The notes beneath the pieces were generated by a model, which saw nothing but the letters and a program-made list of their open reading frames with translations, was not told the DNA's origin and did no database searches. Positions 24,500-36,790 of a stretch of DNA of 64,000 nt are shown piece after piece. Origin of the DNA: Agelas oroides. Its lineage: Eukaryota; Porifera; Demospongiae; Agelasida; Agelasidae. The stretch is taken from assembly GCA_949130485.1 (NCBI GenBank), contig OX422192.1:8037085-8101084 (forward strand), written 5' to 3'. The stretch's first letter is position 1; every line of letters starts with the position of its first letter. A program made the position numbers and the translations under genes.

Positions 24500-27400
24500 T
24501 TAGTTCAGAACAGATGCCACATCGACTCGGCTAGTTCGGACATAGCTCTCTTGTCCTCCAGCAACCAGCAGCTCGCCGCTGGGTAGCACAACACAGGAAC
24601 AATACTCGCGTGTATTAGGTAAGTCTCCAACCTTAGTCCATTGCTCACTCTCCGGCTGGTAGAGATGGATGTCTGTTCTTGTAGTAAGGTTGTCATGGCG
24701 ACCTCCCACGGCTATGAGGTAGCCGCGGAGACTGATGGCGGTAGAGTGGCTCAGCGGAGTGTCAGGGAGACGACGCCATAGTGCGGGTGACTTGCTAGCG
24801 GTGGACTGGTCAACAGTTTGTGATACAATGTCAGGGAGGGAGACACGGTATACTTGCTTACTGCTGGTAACGACGTAGCCATGGTCGTCCACAATGGCTG
24901 ACGTCAGCAAGGTGCACGGCGTGGGTAGGGAGGAAGCAGCTAGCCACTGGTTCGTGGACGTGTTCAACAGTTCAACTGTGGCTAGGACAGTGAAGCTAGC
25001 ATCACCCCCACCTGCCACCAGCAGCCATATGTCATACATGACTACAGCTGGGCTGTAACGAGGTGTGGGCATGGGGTGGTAGGGGTATGTCCAGTGCTGG
25101 GACGAGGGCTCGTATACTGCAAGCTGATTGGTCACCTTCCCACCATCATCACGGCCACCCACAAGAGTGAGGCGGCTGTTGATGATGGAGACGGCAAACC
25201 ACTTGTATTGATATCTTGGTAGACGACTCCAGTTGTCTGTGTCCAGGTCGTATTTTAACACACTGTGATCATCATAGTCTGTGTATCCTCCTCCCACGTA
25301 CACAGTCCTGTCCATTACTACACAGTGTGGGGCAGACATTCCATACTCCATGTCTCTGCACCTCCTCCACCTCAGTTGTAGAGGCAGCTGCAGGGGAGGA
25401 CACGTCTGGAACAGAGAAGAATTTATTATTATGTAAGACGAGTCATAAAATGAGTGTTAATTAGAAGCAGCTGGTATTGTGATCTTCAGCGCAGCATTTT
25501 CTACTCTACACAGACACATGCAACAGCTGCGGCCATTATGTAACAGCAGAGATGATGTAAACATGGAAGTTATGGGCCTGTATTTTGTATGGTAATGGCA
25601 AGGGCACATCAACCCATGGTGGGGAGAGTGTTGTAGACAGCAGAATACTGTTCAAAACACATCCTTTAAACCAGTAGAGGAGAATACAAGCTATGTTTAA
25701 ATTGTTTTCACATCAGCGGAGGGTAGCAATTTTAGTTTACACACTCTCACCACCTTGGAAACTTGATACGCCCTTGACAATAATTAGACCATGCCTACCA
25801 GGGCTCAGTAAGACCAAGAACTTGTTCACAAAGTACACCAGTAGGCACGGTCTGTGGTATTGTTGCTGTTTTTCAATAGTATGACTTCCCGCAATAGTTG
25901 GAAATAGCTCCGCAAAATTTTTACAAGCTAATTAGAAAGTTGATATTCATACTTGAGTAAAGTGAGTTAACAAGTCATGAATTTACACTTTTCCTCAGGC
26001 ACAAACTGAACTGCACAAATTTTGGCAGCTGTACATGGAGCCATCCAACTAGCTAGGGATGCATACTGAACAAGTCTTGACTCACCTTTTTTTATTGTTG
26101 TTGCTAGCAACTAGCTAGCTCTCGGGCAATTCTGCTAAACATAGCTAGTCTGAAAAGCTAGACTACTTAGAGCCTAGTCAACAGCAGAGAAAGAGCTTCT
26201 CTATGCAAACTAAACTTCAAGAAATTTGAACTAAACTGAACAACAGCTGCACTGTCTCCAAGACTATGAAAAAATTGCGCCTTTGTATGTTTACAGTCAA
26301 CCTTTGTGGAGCCACAATCACATGTACAGCATGTGCTGCAAGTGTGCACAGTGTACTACTGTACAGTACTGTTTATATACCAGAGCTGGGATAAAATCCT
26401 GTATTTAGGTTTATTTTGCATACTTTTTTTTTGCTACAGATGAGTGAATATAGCTTTAAGAATGCAACAGTCCATTGCAGTAACCAGAGTCAATTAAAGG
26501 CATTACTAAACTACCTGTGGGGTTTCTTGCTAGTACCTTCTCAAGTATGGCATCGAGCATGCCATAATGGCAAATTATTTTTTTGTAGTAAAAAATATTT
26601 GCTTGAGCAGATAGGAGTCAATTAGTTGCAGTCGTGGGTTTTCCAGGTATTTAGGGAGCATTTGTTCACACATAATCCAGGGTCTGAAAATTATTGGGCA
26701 GTTTAAGGCATACACAAATGCTTCTTATTTCAAGTATACAAATATGATACATGTACGCAAACTGACAGTAGCCTTGATAACCTTGTTCACAGCCTCTCAT
26801 GTCCCCAGCTTTTGTTACTTGCAGTGACAGAAGCTGGGGACATGAGAGGCTGGGAATGAGGCTAGGTGGTTGAGACCTTAATTCCTACGGCAAGCTAAGC
26901 ACATGCACATTGAGTAGACTGAGCTGGCCCAGGACTTTTTGATCACTCAAGTTCTGTTTAGTAGAACTAGAATACTGAAATTCATACAGCATGCTTCCTG
27001 CACCTCAGCACTCTTCATTGTCCTTGGTTTAGGTTTCACTGGGGGCGGAGTCCTCTGAACCCGTCCTGGCTCCAACATCGGAGGTACCTGTATTGACAAC
27101 ACTTCAGCTGTGAATGGCCTACCCATGACAAACTGTTTAGAATAGCTGGCATGTTGATCAATAAATGTTGTACTCTAAATAGCTAGCTAGGCTGCAAACT
27201 GAGAAAAAACTACATAGATACGTTAATGAGGAAGAAGTCACCTATAGAACTCCTCTATGCAAATTTTGAAATCGAATACACAACACTTGCACTATAAACT
27301 ATGGAGCCAAACTATTAATCGTAGCACGTAACATGCATTAATAAAGCGTTAATAAAGTGGGTGAAGGTGTACCTTGTTATTCATTATTGATAAACTGATG

Positions 27401-29762
27401 CTGGCTCTTCCCTTGAGGGTAAACAAGCCTTATGAAATGCTCTATGACCATCTTGGGGTACGGTCAACTATGGAGCCAAACTGTAATTGTAGCTGCACTA
27501 TATAGCACACAAGTAACAATGTGAGTTTGTATACTGACCTTGTATGCTGTCTGCTGGCCTCTGAGCTCTGTCATCCAGGTTTGCAGCAACTTATTTTCCA
27601 CCTGAGCAACCTCCATCTTCCTCACTGCATCCCATTTCTCCTCCTTTGCCTCCTCCAGCTTGTTCCTCAGTCCAGCAGCCTCGTCTGTCACCTTGAGAAT
27701 ACGCTGTAGCAGTTCTAGTTCTCGTTTGGCACCACCCTCCCTGGCTGCTGCTAACTCCTGCTCTAGTTTTGCAATGAGAGACTCCTGTTTCTGAACTTCT
27801 TGTGAAAGTGTTTTCACCTTCTCCTCTTTCTGGCTGACGATGGACTTGTGTTGACCAATTTCCTTTGTATTGCGCTCACACTCGGTCCTTGCAGTGGAAA
27901 GCTGATGCTGGAGGAACAATGAAGAACTATATCTAATCTATGTACTCTATAGGATGCACAATATTGTCTGATTACCTCCACATCCCTGATGTGCTGGTCC
28001 TTGGAGGTGAGCTGCACCCGCAGGGAATCCACCGTCTGCCTCTCCCTCTCTAGGTGGGTTTTCAGATATTCTTTTGCCTCCTCTCGCTCTCGTTCCACTG
28101 CACACTTCTTTACCAGCTCTTCTGTTGCTTGTTGAAGTTTCTTCCTTAGTTCCTTAGATAGGTTCCTTTCCAAGGTCAATTCCTTCTCAACTGATTGTAG
28201 GCGTTGTCGCAACTCCCTGATTTCCTTTTCTAAGTTCTGAAGCAGCTCACTGTCCTTGTGAACAATGGTAAGTAGGAGCTGGAGCTGTTGTTCCTTCAGG
28301 TGTAGCTGTTTCTCAGCCTCTGCCTTCTCTTCAACCAGGCTTATGGTCTTTGTTGTGTTTTGTTTGATGGTCTGTCTGAGTTGCATCATCTTATGATTTG
28401 CTTCACTCTTCTGCCTCTTGGCCTCCTCTAGAGACTGGTCTTTCAGCGCTAGCTCCCTGTCCTTCTCTTTTACATCTTTCTCAAGCTTCTCAATTCGGGT
28501 ACCCAGAGTTTTCTGCAAGGTTGATGTCTGTGGAAAATACAGAATGCCAAGATATCGATTCAGCAATTTCAGTCACATGATTACCTCCTCAGACAACTCT
28601 ACGTAAGAAGCTTCTTACCAGACTTGGGGTGTCTGGTTGGGGTAGCTTCTTCTCTGCCAAGGATGGGACTGGAACTCCTAAGAACAGAGAGATGGATTGT
28701 GCTTGTACAGTACTGTAGGCAATATCTTCGCTGAATATTGTGACATGGAACACACACTGAACTGTACAGTACTTTCAGCAAACTGTTCTTACCATACTTG
28801 AGTGCAATCTTGCGTGCTAGCTTTTCCCTCCCAATTTCCATGAGAGCTTTCACAACACGAGACCAGCTGGGCTCTGGCAGCTTCTTCATCCATGCTGAAA
28901 ACATCTCTGTCCTGAAATCCTGTATGCGGCGCAGTGTGGGTTCATACTTGATGCAGTGGAGCTCATCTGGCGGAATATCTAGGTGTAGCCCCAGGCCAAA
29001 CCAGTCAGATACTTCCTGTAACTCCTGATCCAGCAGTTTCACTGTCACCTCACCTGGGGTGAGAATGGAGTAGATATATGTGTTTGCATGCTGTGCTGTG
29101 AGTTTAGCTTCTCTATATACTTGCCATACTTAGGAGTGCCATTGTGATGTCACAGATAACTATTAACTGGATGCAATAATTATGATACCTTGATTGGGAA
29201 TTGAGTTGCGATCCATCCTAAATGCACGGAACAGGGCTCCAAAGTTGAACACCTCACTCTCCCTCCAAAGTGTGGTGCAGGTGGCAAGGTTTTCAGACGA
29301 CACTCTGACAATACGTGCATCATTGCTTTCAGGACGAGGAGTGAGCATGTACACCTCGGTGTGTGCATACACTGCTACAGGCTCTGACGACCTCTGCTGC
29401 TGTGATAGCATGGCAGTAATCCTGGACTCAAGTTCCTTCTGCACTTTATCTTCTGAGCAAAGAAACTTCTTAAGGTTATCATGGGAGGACATCCTGAGCT
29501 CAAACAGAGCTACGTCCTCACACCAGTAGTTGCTCACTCCCTCCACACCATACTTCTTCACAATGCTGTCAACCTCAGTGGTGAGCGAGTTGAATGTGAT
29601 GCTGACAGCAGGGTAGCGGCAGCCGATGGTGAGGTGACCATCGTTTGAGACGGTGATCTGTGCAGGCTGGTCACCAATGCTGAGGGGCACCCTCAGCAGA
29701 TAAAAGCTCTGGTAGAAGGTTGTATATGGAGAGGATCTCAGGTGGGTGGGGTCAACAGCCAT
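24500..29762 (-). CDS. Death domain - coiled coil - proline-rich - kelch repeat protein (934 aa)
   Basis: Seven coding exons on the minus strand: 29762-29189 (first ATG just inside the acceptor at 29770, so a 5' UTR exon lies upstream), 29053-28793, 28677-28619, 28527-27976, 27907-27539, 27087-27004, 25405-24500. Phases match at every junction and the total (2805 nt) divides by three. Residues 1-191 form a domain I do not recognise. Residues 192-278 are a six-helix Death domain (LLDQELQEVSDWFGLGL, later WMKKLPEPSWSRVVKALMEI). Residues 299-605 are heptad-rich coiled coil. Residues 606-633 carry an SH3-type TPPPVKPKPR motif. Residues 634-934 are kelch blades (VYVGGGY, LTLVGGRDD, LLVAGGG, LIAVGGRHD, LLVAGGQES). 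No signal peptide or membrane segment was seen, so it is probably a cytoplasmic scaffold joining a Death-fold partner to a kelch-bound target. The function is inference. Confidence 0.82.
26790..26852. repeat. Near-perfect hairpin in a Death/kelch intron
   Basis: 22-bp perfect arms (26790-26811 and 26831-26852) extended inward by seven more pairs, one of them G-U, to a three-base loop. Flanks resemble the CCTCATTCCCAG MITE ends, so it may be a tiny MITE; a small-RNA precursor is the alternative. Confidence 0.6.
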
Positions 29763-30661
29763 TGCAGTTGCTGCATAGGAGGAGAGGCCAGTATAACGCA
29801 CGTTTCAAATGCAAAGAGGGGTAACTATGAGAGGCCCGGGCGTTGCTTCCCTCCAGAAAACGTTAGGCTGGACGGCCCAGACCCTTCCTCGCCCGGGTAT
29901 ACCTCGGCCCTGGGGAGTGACTACACCGACTCCCGTGGCATGCAAGTACCTACCTTGTTTTTTTTTTTGCACTGATCTACTTGCTTTTATAAAAGAGGCG
30001 GAAACTGCAAGCGGAGGGCCTGGCGAAGCCACAACTATATGATGCGGGGTGAACCGCACCCAAATTTGGAATGCGGATTAGAGGGTGGGGCTCAATATGC
30101 TGATGGGCGTGGCTTATAAGGCATCAAATTTTGAGTAAGTTTTTTGAGTACTAAACTACTTTTTTTCATCTTAATTGTAGATGTTGTGCCATTGTCCGTC
30201 ACTGTCTACAGCAAAACTATATACATGTATGCAGTGTGCAAGGTCTCATACTACTTTTAGGAAGTTGACAGAAAAATGTGGTCTGGTAAACTGATGCCAC
30301 AGTCCCATCCCTGATGTACTATAAATTCCTTTTTTTTTGTTTGGGGGGGGTGGGGGTGAGGAAATTATTGCCACAGTCTCACATATAATGTACGAAAATA
30401 TCAAGTCTGGCATTTTGGTGGATCACCCATTAAGTTGAACCTGTGATACACACAATTATTATGAAAAACATGCAGTTGCATGAGCACTCATTCAGGCTCG
30501 CCCCCATTTTAGTGTCTATGAGTGATTGCAGCAAAGACTTATATAGTACTGCAAACAAAAGCAAGTGTACAACACTGACATAACAGACAGACTAATTGTC
30601 TCATAGTCTTGCTGCAGCGCCAGTATGCCAGAAACACCTGCAAGATAACAGGACACATCAT

Positions 30662-30780
<119 letters not shown>

Positions 30781-31478
30781 AGGGCAGAGTTTACTGTCCA
30801 ACTCAATCTTTGCAAGTTAGGTTTAATGTGTCTATCCTCATTCCTGAATGTGCACCATCTGTCTGTCCTGTTGCCACCCCGAGGCTGATATCACCTCACT
30901 CACTGCCACCACCAGGGAGGAGGAGGAAAAGGAGATAAGGAACAATACAGCATTTGATGTCGTGGTAATAGCTCCTAGTCTCATTCCCAGACCCTTTTGA
31001 TCCCTAATTTTCTCTCAAACCAGATGAAGTGGAGCAATTGAAACTCTTTTTACTACTGCACAACACTTTCCCTAACACTATACAGTGCATACAGTATGGA
31101 TGCTCTGTTTTGCTGTTTGCACATGGGGTGGACAAAGAAAAGTAGAGGCAGAAAGCCAGACAAGTTGCTCGTGATTAGCTACTTATTTTAATTTGCCGAT
31201 GAACCCAACTTTACGGTTGCTGCTCGAGTCAGTCATTTCTAACCATTCTATCACTACATTAGCTAAAACTGTTGAAGTATGTTATCTGGACAAGTGCTAG
31301 GTAACTCTGGACAAAAATTGGTATTATTCTTATATCAGCTAGGTAACTCTGAATGCACTGACGTAATATGATTTTGTGTTTTAAATCAGTTATTACTTCT
31401 ATTATGTCATGTACATAGTGTCATGGTATCTGCCTGTCTGTCTGCTAGCTTATCATAATTTTGTCTTGTATAACAGTC

Positions 31479-31685
31479 CAGAGGCGGAGATATGGGGTGG
31501 GGGGGGGGGGGGGGGGGCAGGGGGGGCTTAGGCCCTCCACTTTTCAGATTGGGGGGAGCTCAGCCTCCCCAATTTTGCTACTATAGTTGTACAGAGAAAT
31601 ACAATATCATCTTGTTTCCACACCCCCACAGCTGAACATTTAGAACATGAGCCCCCCCACTTCTTGGTAGCTGTCTCCGCCTCTG
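31479..31685. mobile_element. MITE with CAGAGGCGGAGA ends
   Basis: 207 bp with 12-bp perfect inverted ends and poly-G/poly-C interior. The CAGAGG ends suggest hAT, but no exact 8-bp duplication was found. Confidence 0.6.
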
Positions 31686-32301
31686 AACACTATGCCCAGG
31701 CCTTCAATCCAGTGTTTGCTGTTTGCAGTAGTAAAGTGAATCTGAAACCTCATGCAGACAACAGATGCTCCCATGGGTACAGAGTATGCTGGTTTGCTGC
31801 CCTCTGTCCTGGGAACTTTGTGTGCATGGTCACAACTGCTACTCCCCTATACACCTTGTTCAAGTGTAGACTACATGTGTAAATATAAGGGAATGCAGGT
31901 CACCAGTGATGTGTGTACCACACAAAAATATATTTACATGTAATTATGCATGAAATAAGAGTCAGTCTTTGATCAGCAATCTAGAACTTAATGAATGTTG
32001 GCTTCTGACATAACCAGCAGCTTCTGCCATTAGTTTGTTTCCATGATGGACTGCATGGTGTTAACTATGAACTTCTTGCAGTTGGCAGCTTGCAAATTTC
32101 TTTCCATGAGTTATATGGTGGATCGTAGCTAGCTACATGTGAATAGAAATGGCTTCATCGATTACTTCCCACCCACCAACTATACCAGGAGGTGATAATG
32201 GGTGTGGCAGTGGGTTGCTAAGGGTAACATCCAACAAATTAGGCTTGTTACATGGTAGTTAGGAAGGCACAGAAAGAGGATAGCCACATACAGTACAGTA
32301 T

Positions 32302-32721
32302 CACTGTAAAAACATTTAGGTTACTTCAACCATATTTCGGTTATCTCAGTTGCATGTGTATGGTGTACGCATCATGAAGTTCAAGGAATGCTTCCAAGCA
32401 AGTCTTCTGAAGACCTTAAAGTCAAAATGTTGAGAAGCTTCTCTTTTAATTAAACCCAGTCTTCTTTTCAGAACACCTATCAATTATCATTTCTGGAAAA
32501 GGTTTGGTTGCATACATATGGTAGAAATGCCAGTAATGTAGCCCAATAGGACTTCTGATAGAAAAAACTAATTTAACTAAAGAAGAAGTTCTTGGATGGA
32601 ATTTCAGGAAACCTTTTTAGAAGCATTCCTGAGACTTCTGATAATGATATGTATATACCACTTTGGTGCAACTGAGATAACCTACAAATATGGTTAAAGT
32701 AACCTAATTTTTTTTACAGTG
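32302..32721. mobile_element. MITE with long CACTGTAAAAA inverted repeats
   Basis: 420 bp. Left arm includes GGTTACTTCAACCATATTT and GGTTATCTCAGTTGCA; right arm is its imperfect complement ending TTTTTACAGTG. Confidence 0.75.
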
Positions 32722-33480
32722 TACGTAATTGGAGCCAAGTATAGTATCTCAAAATTGTTAACAATAAGTGACACTCTTTTCAACACTCCAGTCAATGATA
32801 GTTACAAATACAAAGACCTGCTAAAAAAGAAAAGGACATGACACAAAATATGTAAAATATAATATTATTATAAATTTCAAGTTTAAGCTAGTAATGATTA
32901 TACACAGTCAAACATACAACATTCAAACACAAAGTCAGCAATAAAATTTTCTAGCTAACTTTCCTTGCAGGTACGGGTGGAGCATTGTCAGAAACCAGTC
33001 CTTTTCGAGGAAGAGCTCTGTAATAATATTAGTAACAAAACAAACCAATGAATGCAAAGATTGTCTTGTGCCCCGACCATGCACAGTACATGTACCTCCT
33101 GCTGAAAACAACCTGGTACACAAGTCAAATTCTGGTGGCCTATTCATGGTAAGGACCAATGAAATTGCAAAAACCATTAATCATTTTCTTACATCAGTAA
33201 ACTTTTTCATCTCTACTTGGGTATAGTAATGTCCAGATCACACTCTCTCACAAGAAAAACAGTCTGGTACGCAAGGTCTAACTACCTACTAGGAATGGCT
33301 ACCATAAATTTCTGGGACGAAACTTAAAACTATGTCTTAGGACTCAGCAAGCCTTGAACTGGCAACTGTAAGATGATGAGAGGTAACCAGACAGCTTTAG
33401 CTTTGTCAAAAAGCCTATGCAGCCACTGTCATTTGTCCACAGAGCACTTCCTGTAACGAATCTTGGCATTGGAATCTGTA

Positions 33481-33924
33481 TAGCCTCGTTCCCAGGCCTC
33501 CCCTGTTTTTTGTTCTTCGGTTTGCGTTCAGTATAATACACGGAAGTGGAAGAGCGGCAAAAAACAGGGAAGGCCTAGGAATACTCATCATGTGAGAGAT
33601 ATCAGGTGGATGCGAGGTGGACATAGGGGAGGAAGGTTCCACATTCAAATAACGTACTGACTTCATCATTGAGTGCTCTGTTGCTAGGCAAGACCCCAGA
33701 CATTCACAAGATTGCGAGTACTCCGTTTGACCGGTAAGAAATTTGCTCTCAGGTTTATTGAGCATGTATTTTTAGTCGGCACCGCCCTCCCCTACGTCCA
33801 CCTCGCATCACGTCGTGGTAAAAGTTCCCAAGCCTTCCCTGTTTTTCGCTGCTCTTCCGCTTCTGTGTATTCTACTGAACACAACCCAATGAACAAAAAT
33901 GGGGGAGGCCTGGGAACGAGGCTA
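33481..33924. mobile_element. Fold-back element, family G
   Basis: 444 bp with inverted arms of about 140 bp, ends TAGCCTCGTTCCCAGGCC and GGCCTGGGAACGAGGCTA. Arms share the inner block CACCTCGCATC / GATGCGAGGTG. Same family as 51508-51903. Confidence 0.7.
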
Positions 33925-34271
33925 CATTCTGTATACCAGCACACTAACCCACTCTGCATAGAAAGAGTCTAGTTGTCAAGGTAACACTTGATAGATGTTT
34001 GGGAAATAAGTCTATTAATTACATATGAATGGTATGCTACCTAGCACAATCTGCTGCTTAATGACGGTTGCTAAGCGTTCGGTTGCTATGCAGTTCGTGA
34101 ATCTGATTGGTCTGCTGCTTTGCAACAAATCCTAGGCTTAGCAACGGGGTACTTTCGCGCGCGCAGGGAAATATGACCCATTATATACCGCGAATACTGA
34201 AAGCTGGAATAGACTAAGTATAGTATAAGTCTATTAATTACGTGTGAATGATATGACACTCTGTGGTGGAC

Positions 34272-34520
34272 CAAGAGCGCATAAGAACGGGCGGCTAGAG
34301 TAAGAGCGTGTAACTCCAATAGAAGCCCGTAGTCCGGGCAAAATTATTGAACCGTACTAAAAATAGAACACCCGGTCACGTGCGTGCTTAGCAACAATGC
34401 ATAATGGCTTATGTCAACACAGCGTGTTACTATTTTTAGTACTGGCGGTAAATTCCGCCCGGTTTCGAATCTTACGTAGTTACACGCTCTTACTCTAGCC
34501 GCCCGTTCTTATGCGCTCTT
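34272..34520. mobile_element. MITE family F, single-copy site
   Basis: Inverted ends CAAGAGCGCATAAGAACGGG over about 45 bp each side. Flanked by GGTGGAC on both sides if one terminal base is missing on the right. Confidence 0.83.
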
Positions 34521-34980
34521 GGTGGACTGAACTTTATCTTGTATAGGGATAAAAATTTGCCTAGTGTTTTGCTCAAAACATATCATGAACTTTATCTTAT
34601 TAGTTAGTTTGTTTTAGGTGGTGGTTTGTGCTAATTAGGTGTTAATTTGTTGTTTGCCCTTATTGCTTTCTTCTGGTTTTGTATCTCTTGTGCTTTGTTG
34701 TATTTGAATAGATCTTTGTTGCATTCACCCATGATGTGTGGCTTGGCCCCAGTGTGTACTTTTGTCATAATGTGTCCGCACTTTTTTTTTTATATATGTA
34801 CGCTACCTTCTCCTTGATAATATATTCTATTTGTCAGTCCTACCTATCTTAACTTCACAAATTCGGCCTCGGTCTGTTACACACTCCAAGGGAAAATAAT
34901 GATGCAAGCTGGATGCTCTAACTGAAATGACGGGCTCATAGGGCTTTCGATAAAGCTAGAAATGACTGGCTAGTCAAAAC

Positions 34981-35061
34981 TAGCCTTGCTTCCAGGCTCT
35001 CTCTTCAAAAACCCCTGACCCTAACTTTTCCCCCGAAGGACAGAGCTTGGGAATGAGGCTA
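34981..35061. mobile_element. Short MITE, TAGCCT(T/C)GCTTCCAGG type
   Basis: 81 bp with ends TAGCCTTGCTTCCAGGCTCT and AGAGCTTGGGAATGAGGCTA. Confidence 0.55.
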
Positions 35062-35148
35062 CGCAAGTCAATGCATTCTTTCTAAGTGTAGTCTCATGAC
35101 AAGACCCCACCCACCTCTCATGAGGAAAAGGGTCTGGTGACTATTGAG

Positions 35149-35402
35149 CAGGGCATTGGGATTCCAACGTTGGAATTGGAATGATTCTGGAATTTAGCGC
35201 GAATTGTTATTGGAATTATGTAGAATTGACATGGAATGGCAATGTTGCCTGGAATTACTGTGAATTGTTGAATCCCAGTTACATGTATAAGGAACTGAAT
35301 TGGAATGTGACCTACAGTAGAGTGAGTTGAAGACGAATTGATTTCAAGGTTTCAGCTGTGAATCGAATGATTCTGCTTTATATCCTCAATTCCAATGCTC
35401 TG
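35149..35402. mobile_element. hAT-type MITE
   Basis: 254 bp with ends CAGGGCATTGGGATT and AATTCCAATGCTCTG and an exact 8-bp duplication CTATTGAG (35141-35148, 35403-35410). CAG(A/G)G ends with 8-bp duplications are the hAT hallmark. Confidence 0.85.
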
Positions 35403-35967
35403 CTATTGAGCGCTTCCTTGGTTGTACCAAGTCAGTAATCTTGATTTTTGAATAAGTGAATGATTATATCTTTATGACGTAGCGCTATTTCATTGGCTAA
35501 TGTCAATGCATGTTTGACATTGCATTACTTCATTAGTTTGTCCAGAATTGAGACTCGGCACAACCAAGAAAGCACTCATGCCCATTTCCTTGTGAAGGGC
35601 TGGGTCTGGGCACGAGACTATTCTAAGCTTGGTATTTGCTGGTTCAAAGATAGCTGAGTCACATGACATGATTAGACTGGTTTGGACAGCCAATCTGACA
35701 CTAATAACCTGCTTAAGTGCATTAGAACATACTTGGTATTTCTTATAGGGTATTAGAATTTTCATAGTATTTCCTACTTGTCCATAACTATGCAAATGTT
35801 TATACAGCTTAGGAAGTCACAAGACTAACAAGGAACTAAATATTTCTCCAAATTACTCCTTTTTAGGCAGCTATTTGTAAAAATTAACACCAAAAAAAAA
35901 AAAGCATTGGATGGTTTCAAACCAAACCAAACTCCCATCGTGTATCTTTGGTACAAGGGGTGGTCAT

Positions 35968-36240
35968 TCCCATAGGTGCCGTAGTCACAGCTGTGACCGG
36001 GGTCAAGAAGCGGTCAAGGGGTTTTTGGTGTCGGTCAAGCGGTCAAGGACAATTTTCAAACTCAGGAACAGCGGTCAAGATGTTTATGTTTTGCGCGTGG
36101 GTATTGCACATAGTGTAGTCAAGTGTGTGCAGTCAAACGGTCAAGGTCGTGCTTGTGGTGCGGTCAAGTGGTCAAGCAACAAAAACAATGGTCAAAATTT
36201 TTTGGCCCTGGTTGCAGCTGTGACTACAGCGCCTATGGGA
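35968..36240. mobile_element. MITE with internal GGTCAA repeats
   Basis: About 273 bp with inverted ends TCCCATAGGTGCCGTAGTCA and TGACTACAGCGCCTATGGGA. The interior carries many direct GGTCAAG-like motifs. Confidence 0.7.
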
Positions 36241-36790
36241 GTGTGGTACAAGCTTACTTTTTCATCTTGCCTATTAATGCTACTGTTTGGTGTCTCTTCA
36301 TCAAAATCCTACCTCCATGCCTCTATACGCAAAGTTTTGGTCATGTAGGAGCCTTAGGTTTGAAAGCAATAAAAATATCTGTGTGTGGCTAAGATTTTAC
36401 CCATTTTATTATTTCTAATCAACTTTAGTTCTGCTTTGTGGACACAGTCTTGTCACAGGGGGACTGGCAGGTGTTGTCTGTCACCCTCATTGCCATCGTC
36501 AGTAATGGTGTAAACTTTGCTACACACGTATGAGATATTTATGAACCAAACACGTGTGTACTTCACTACATGGTAAAAACGAGGAGGCAGCTGCCTCCTG
36601 TGCATCATTGCTAGCTATACCACATGTAGATTATCAAAGTGTAGGCAACTATCCTAGTTGCATGTATAACCAACTGACTAATTATTCCAGGCCTAGAGCA
36701 AAAGATGTAGTTGGGGGGGGGGGGGGGGGGGGGGGGGGGGCGTAAGGGTGCTGAAGCATCCCAGATTAATTTTAATAATAAACATAATAA

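Noticed and set aside
29805..30059. GC-rich block as a coding first exon or structured RNA gene
   Set aside because: No start plus donor in a frame joining the Death/kelch gene, and no match to RNA families I know; left as a possible UTR or promoter.
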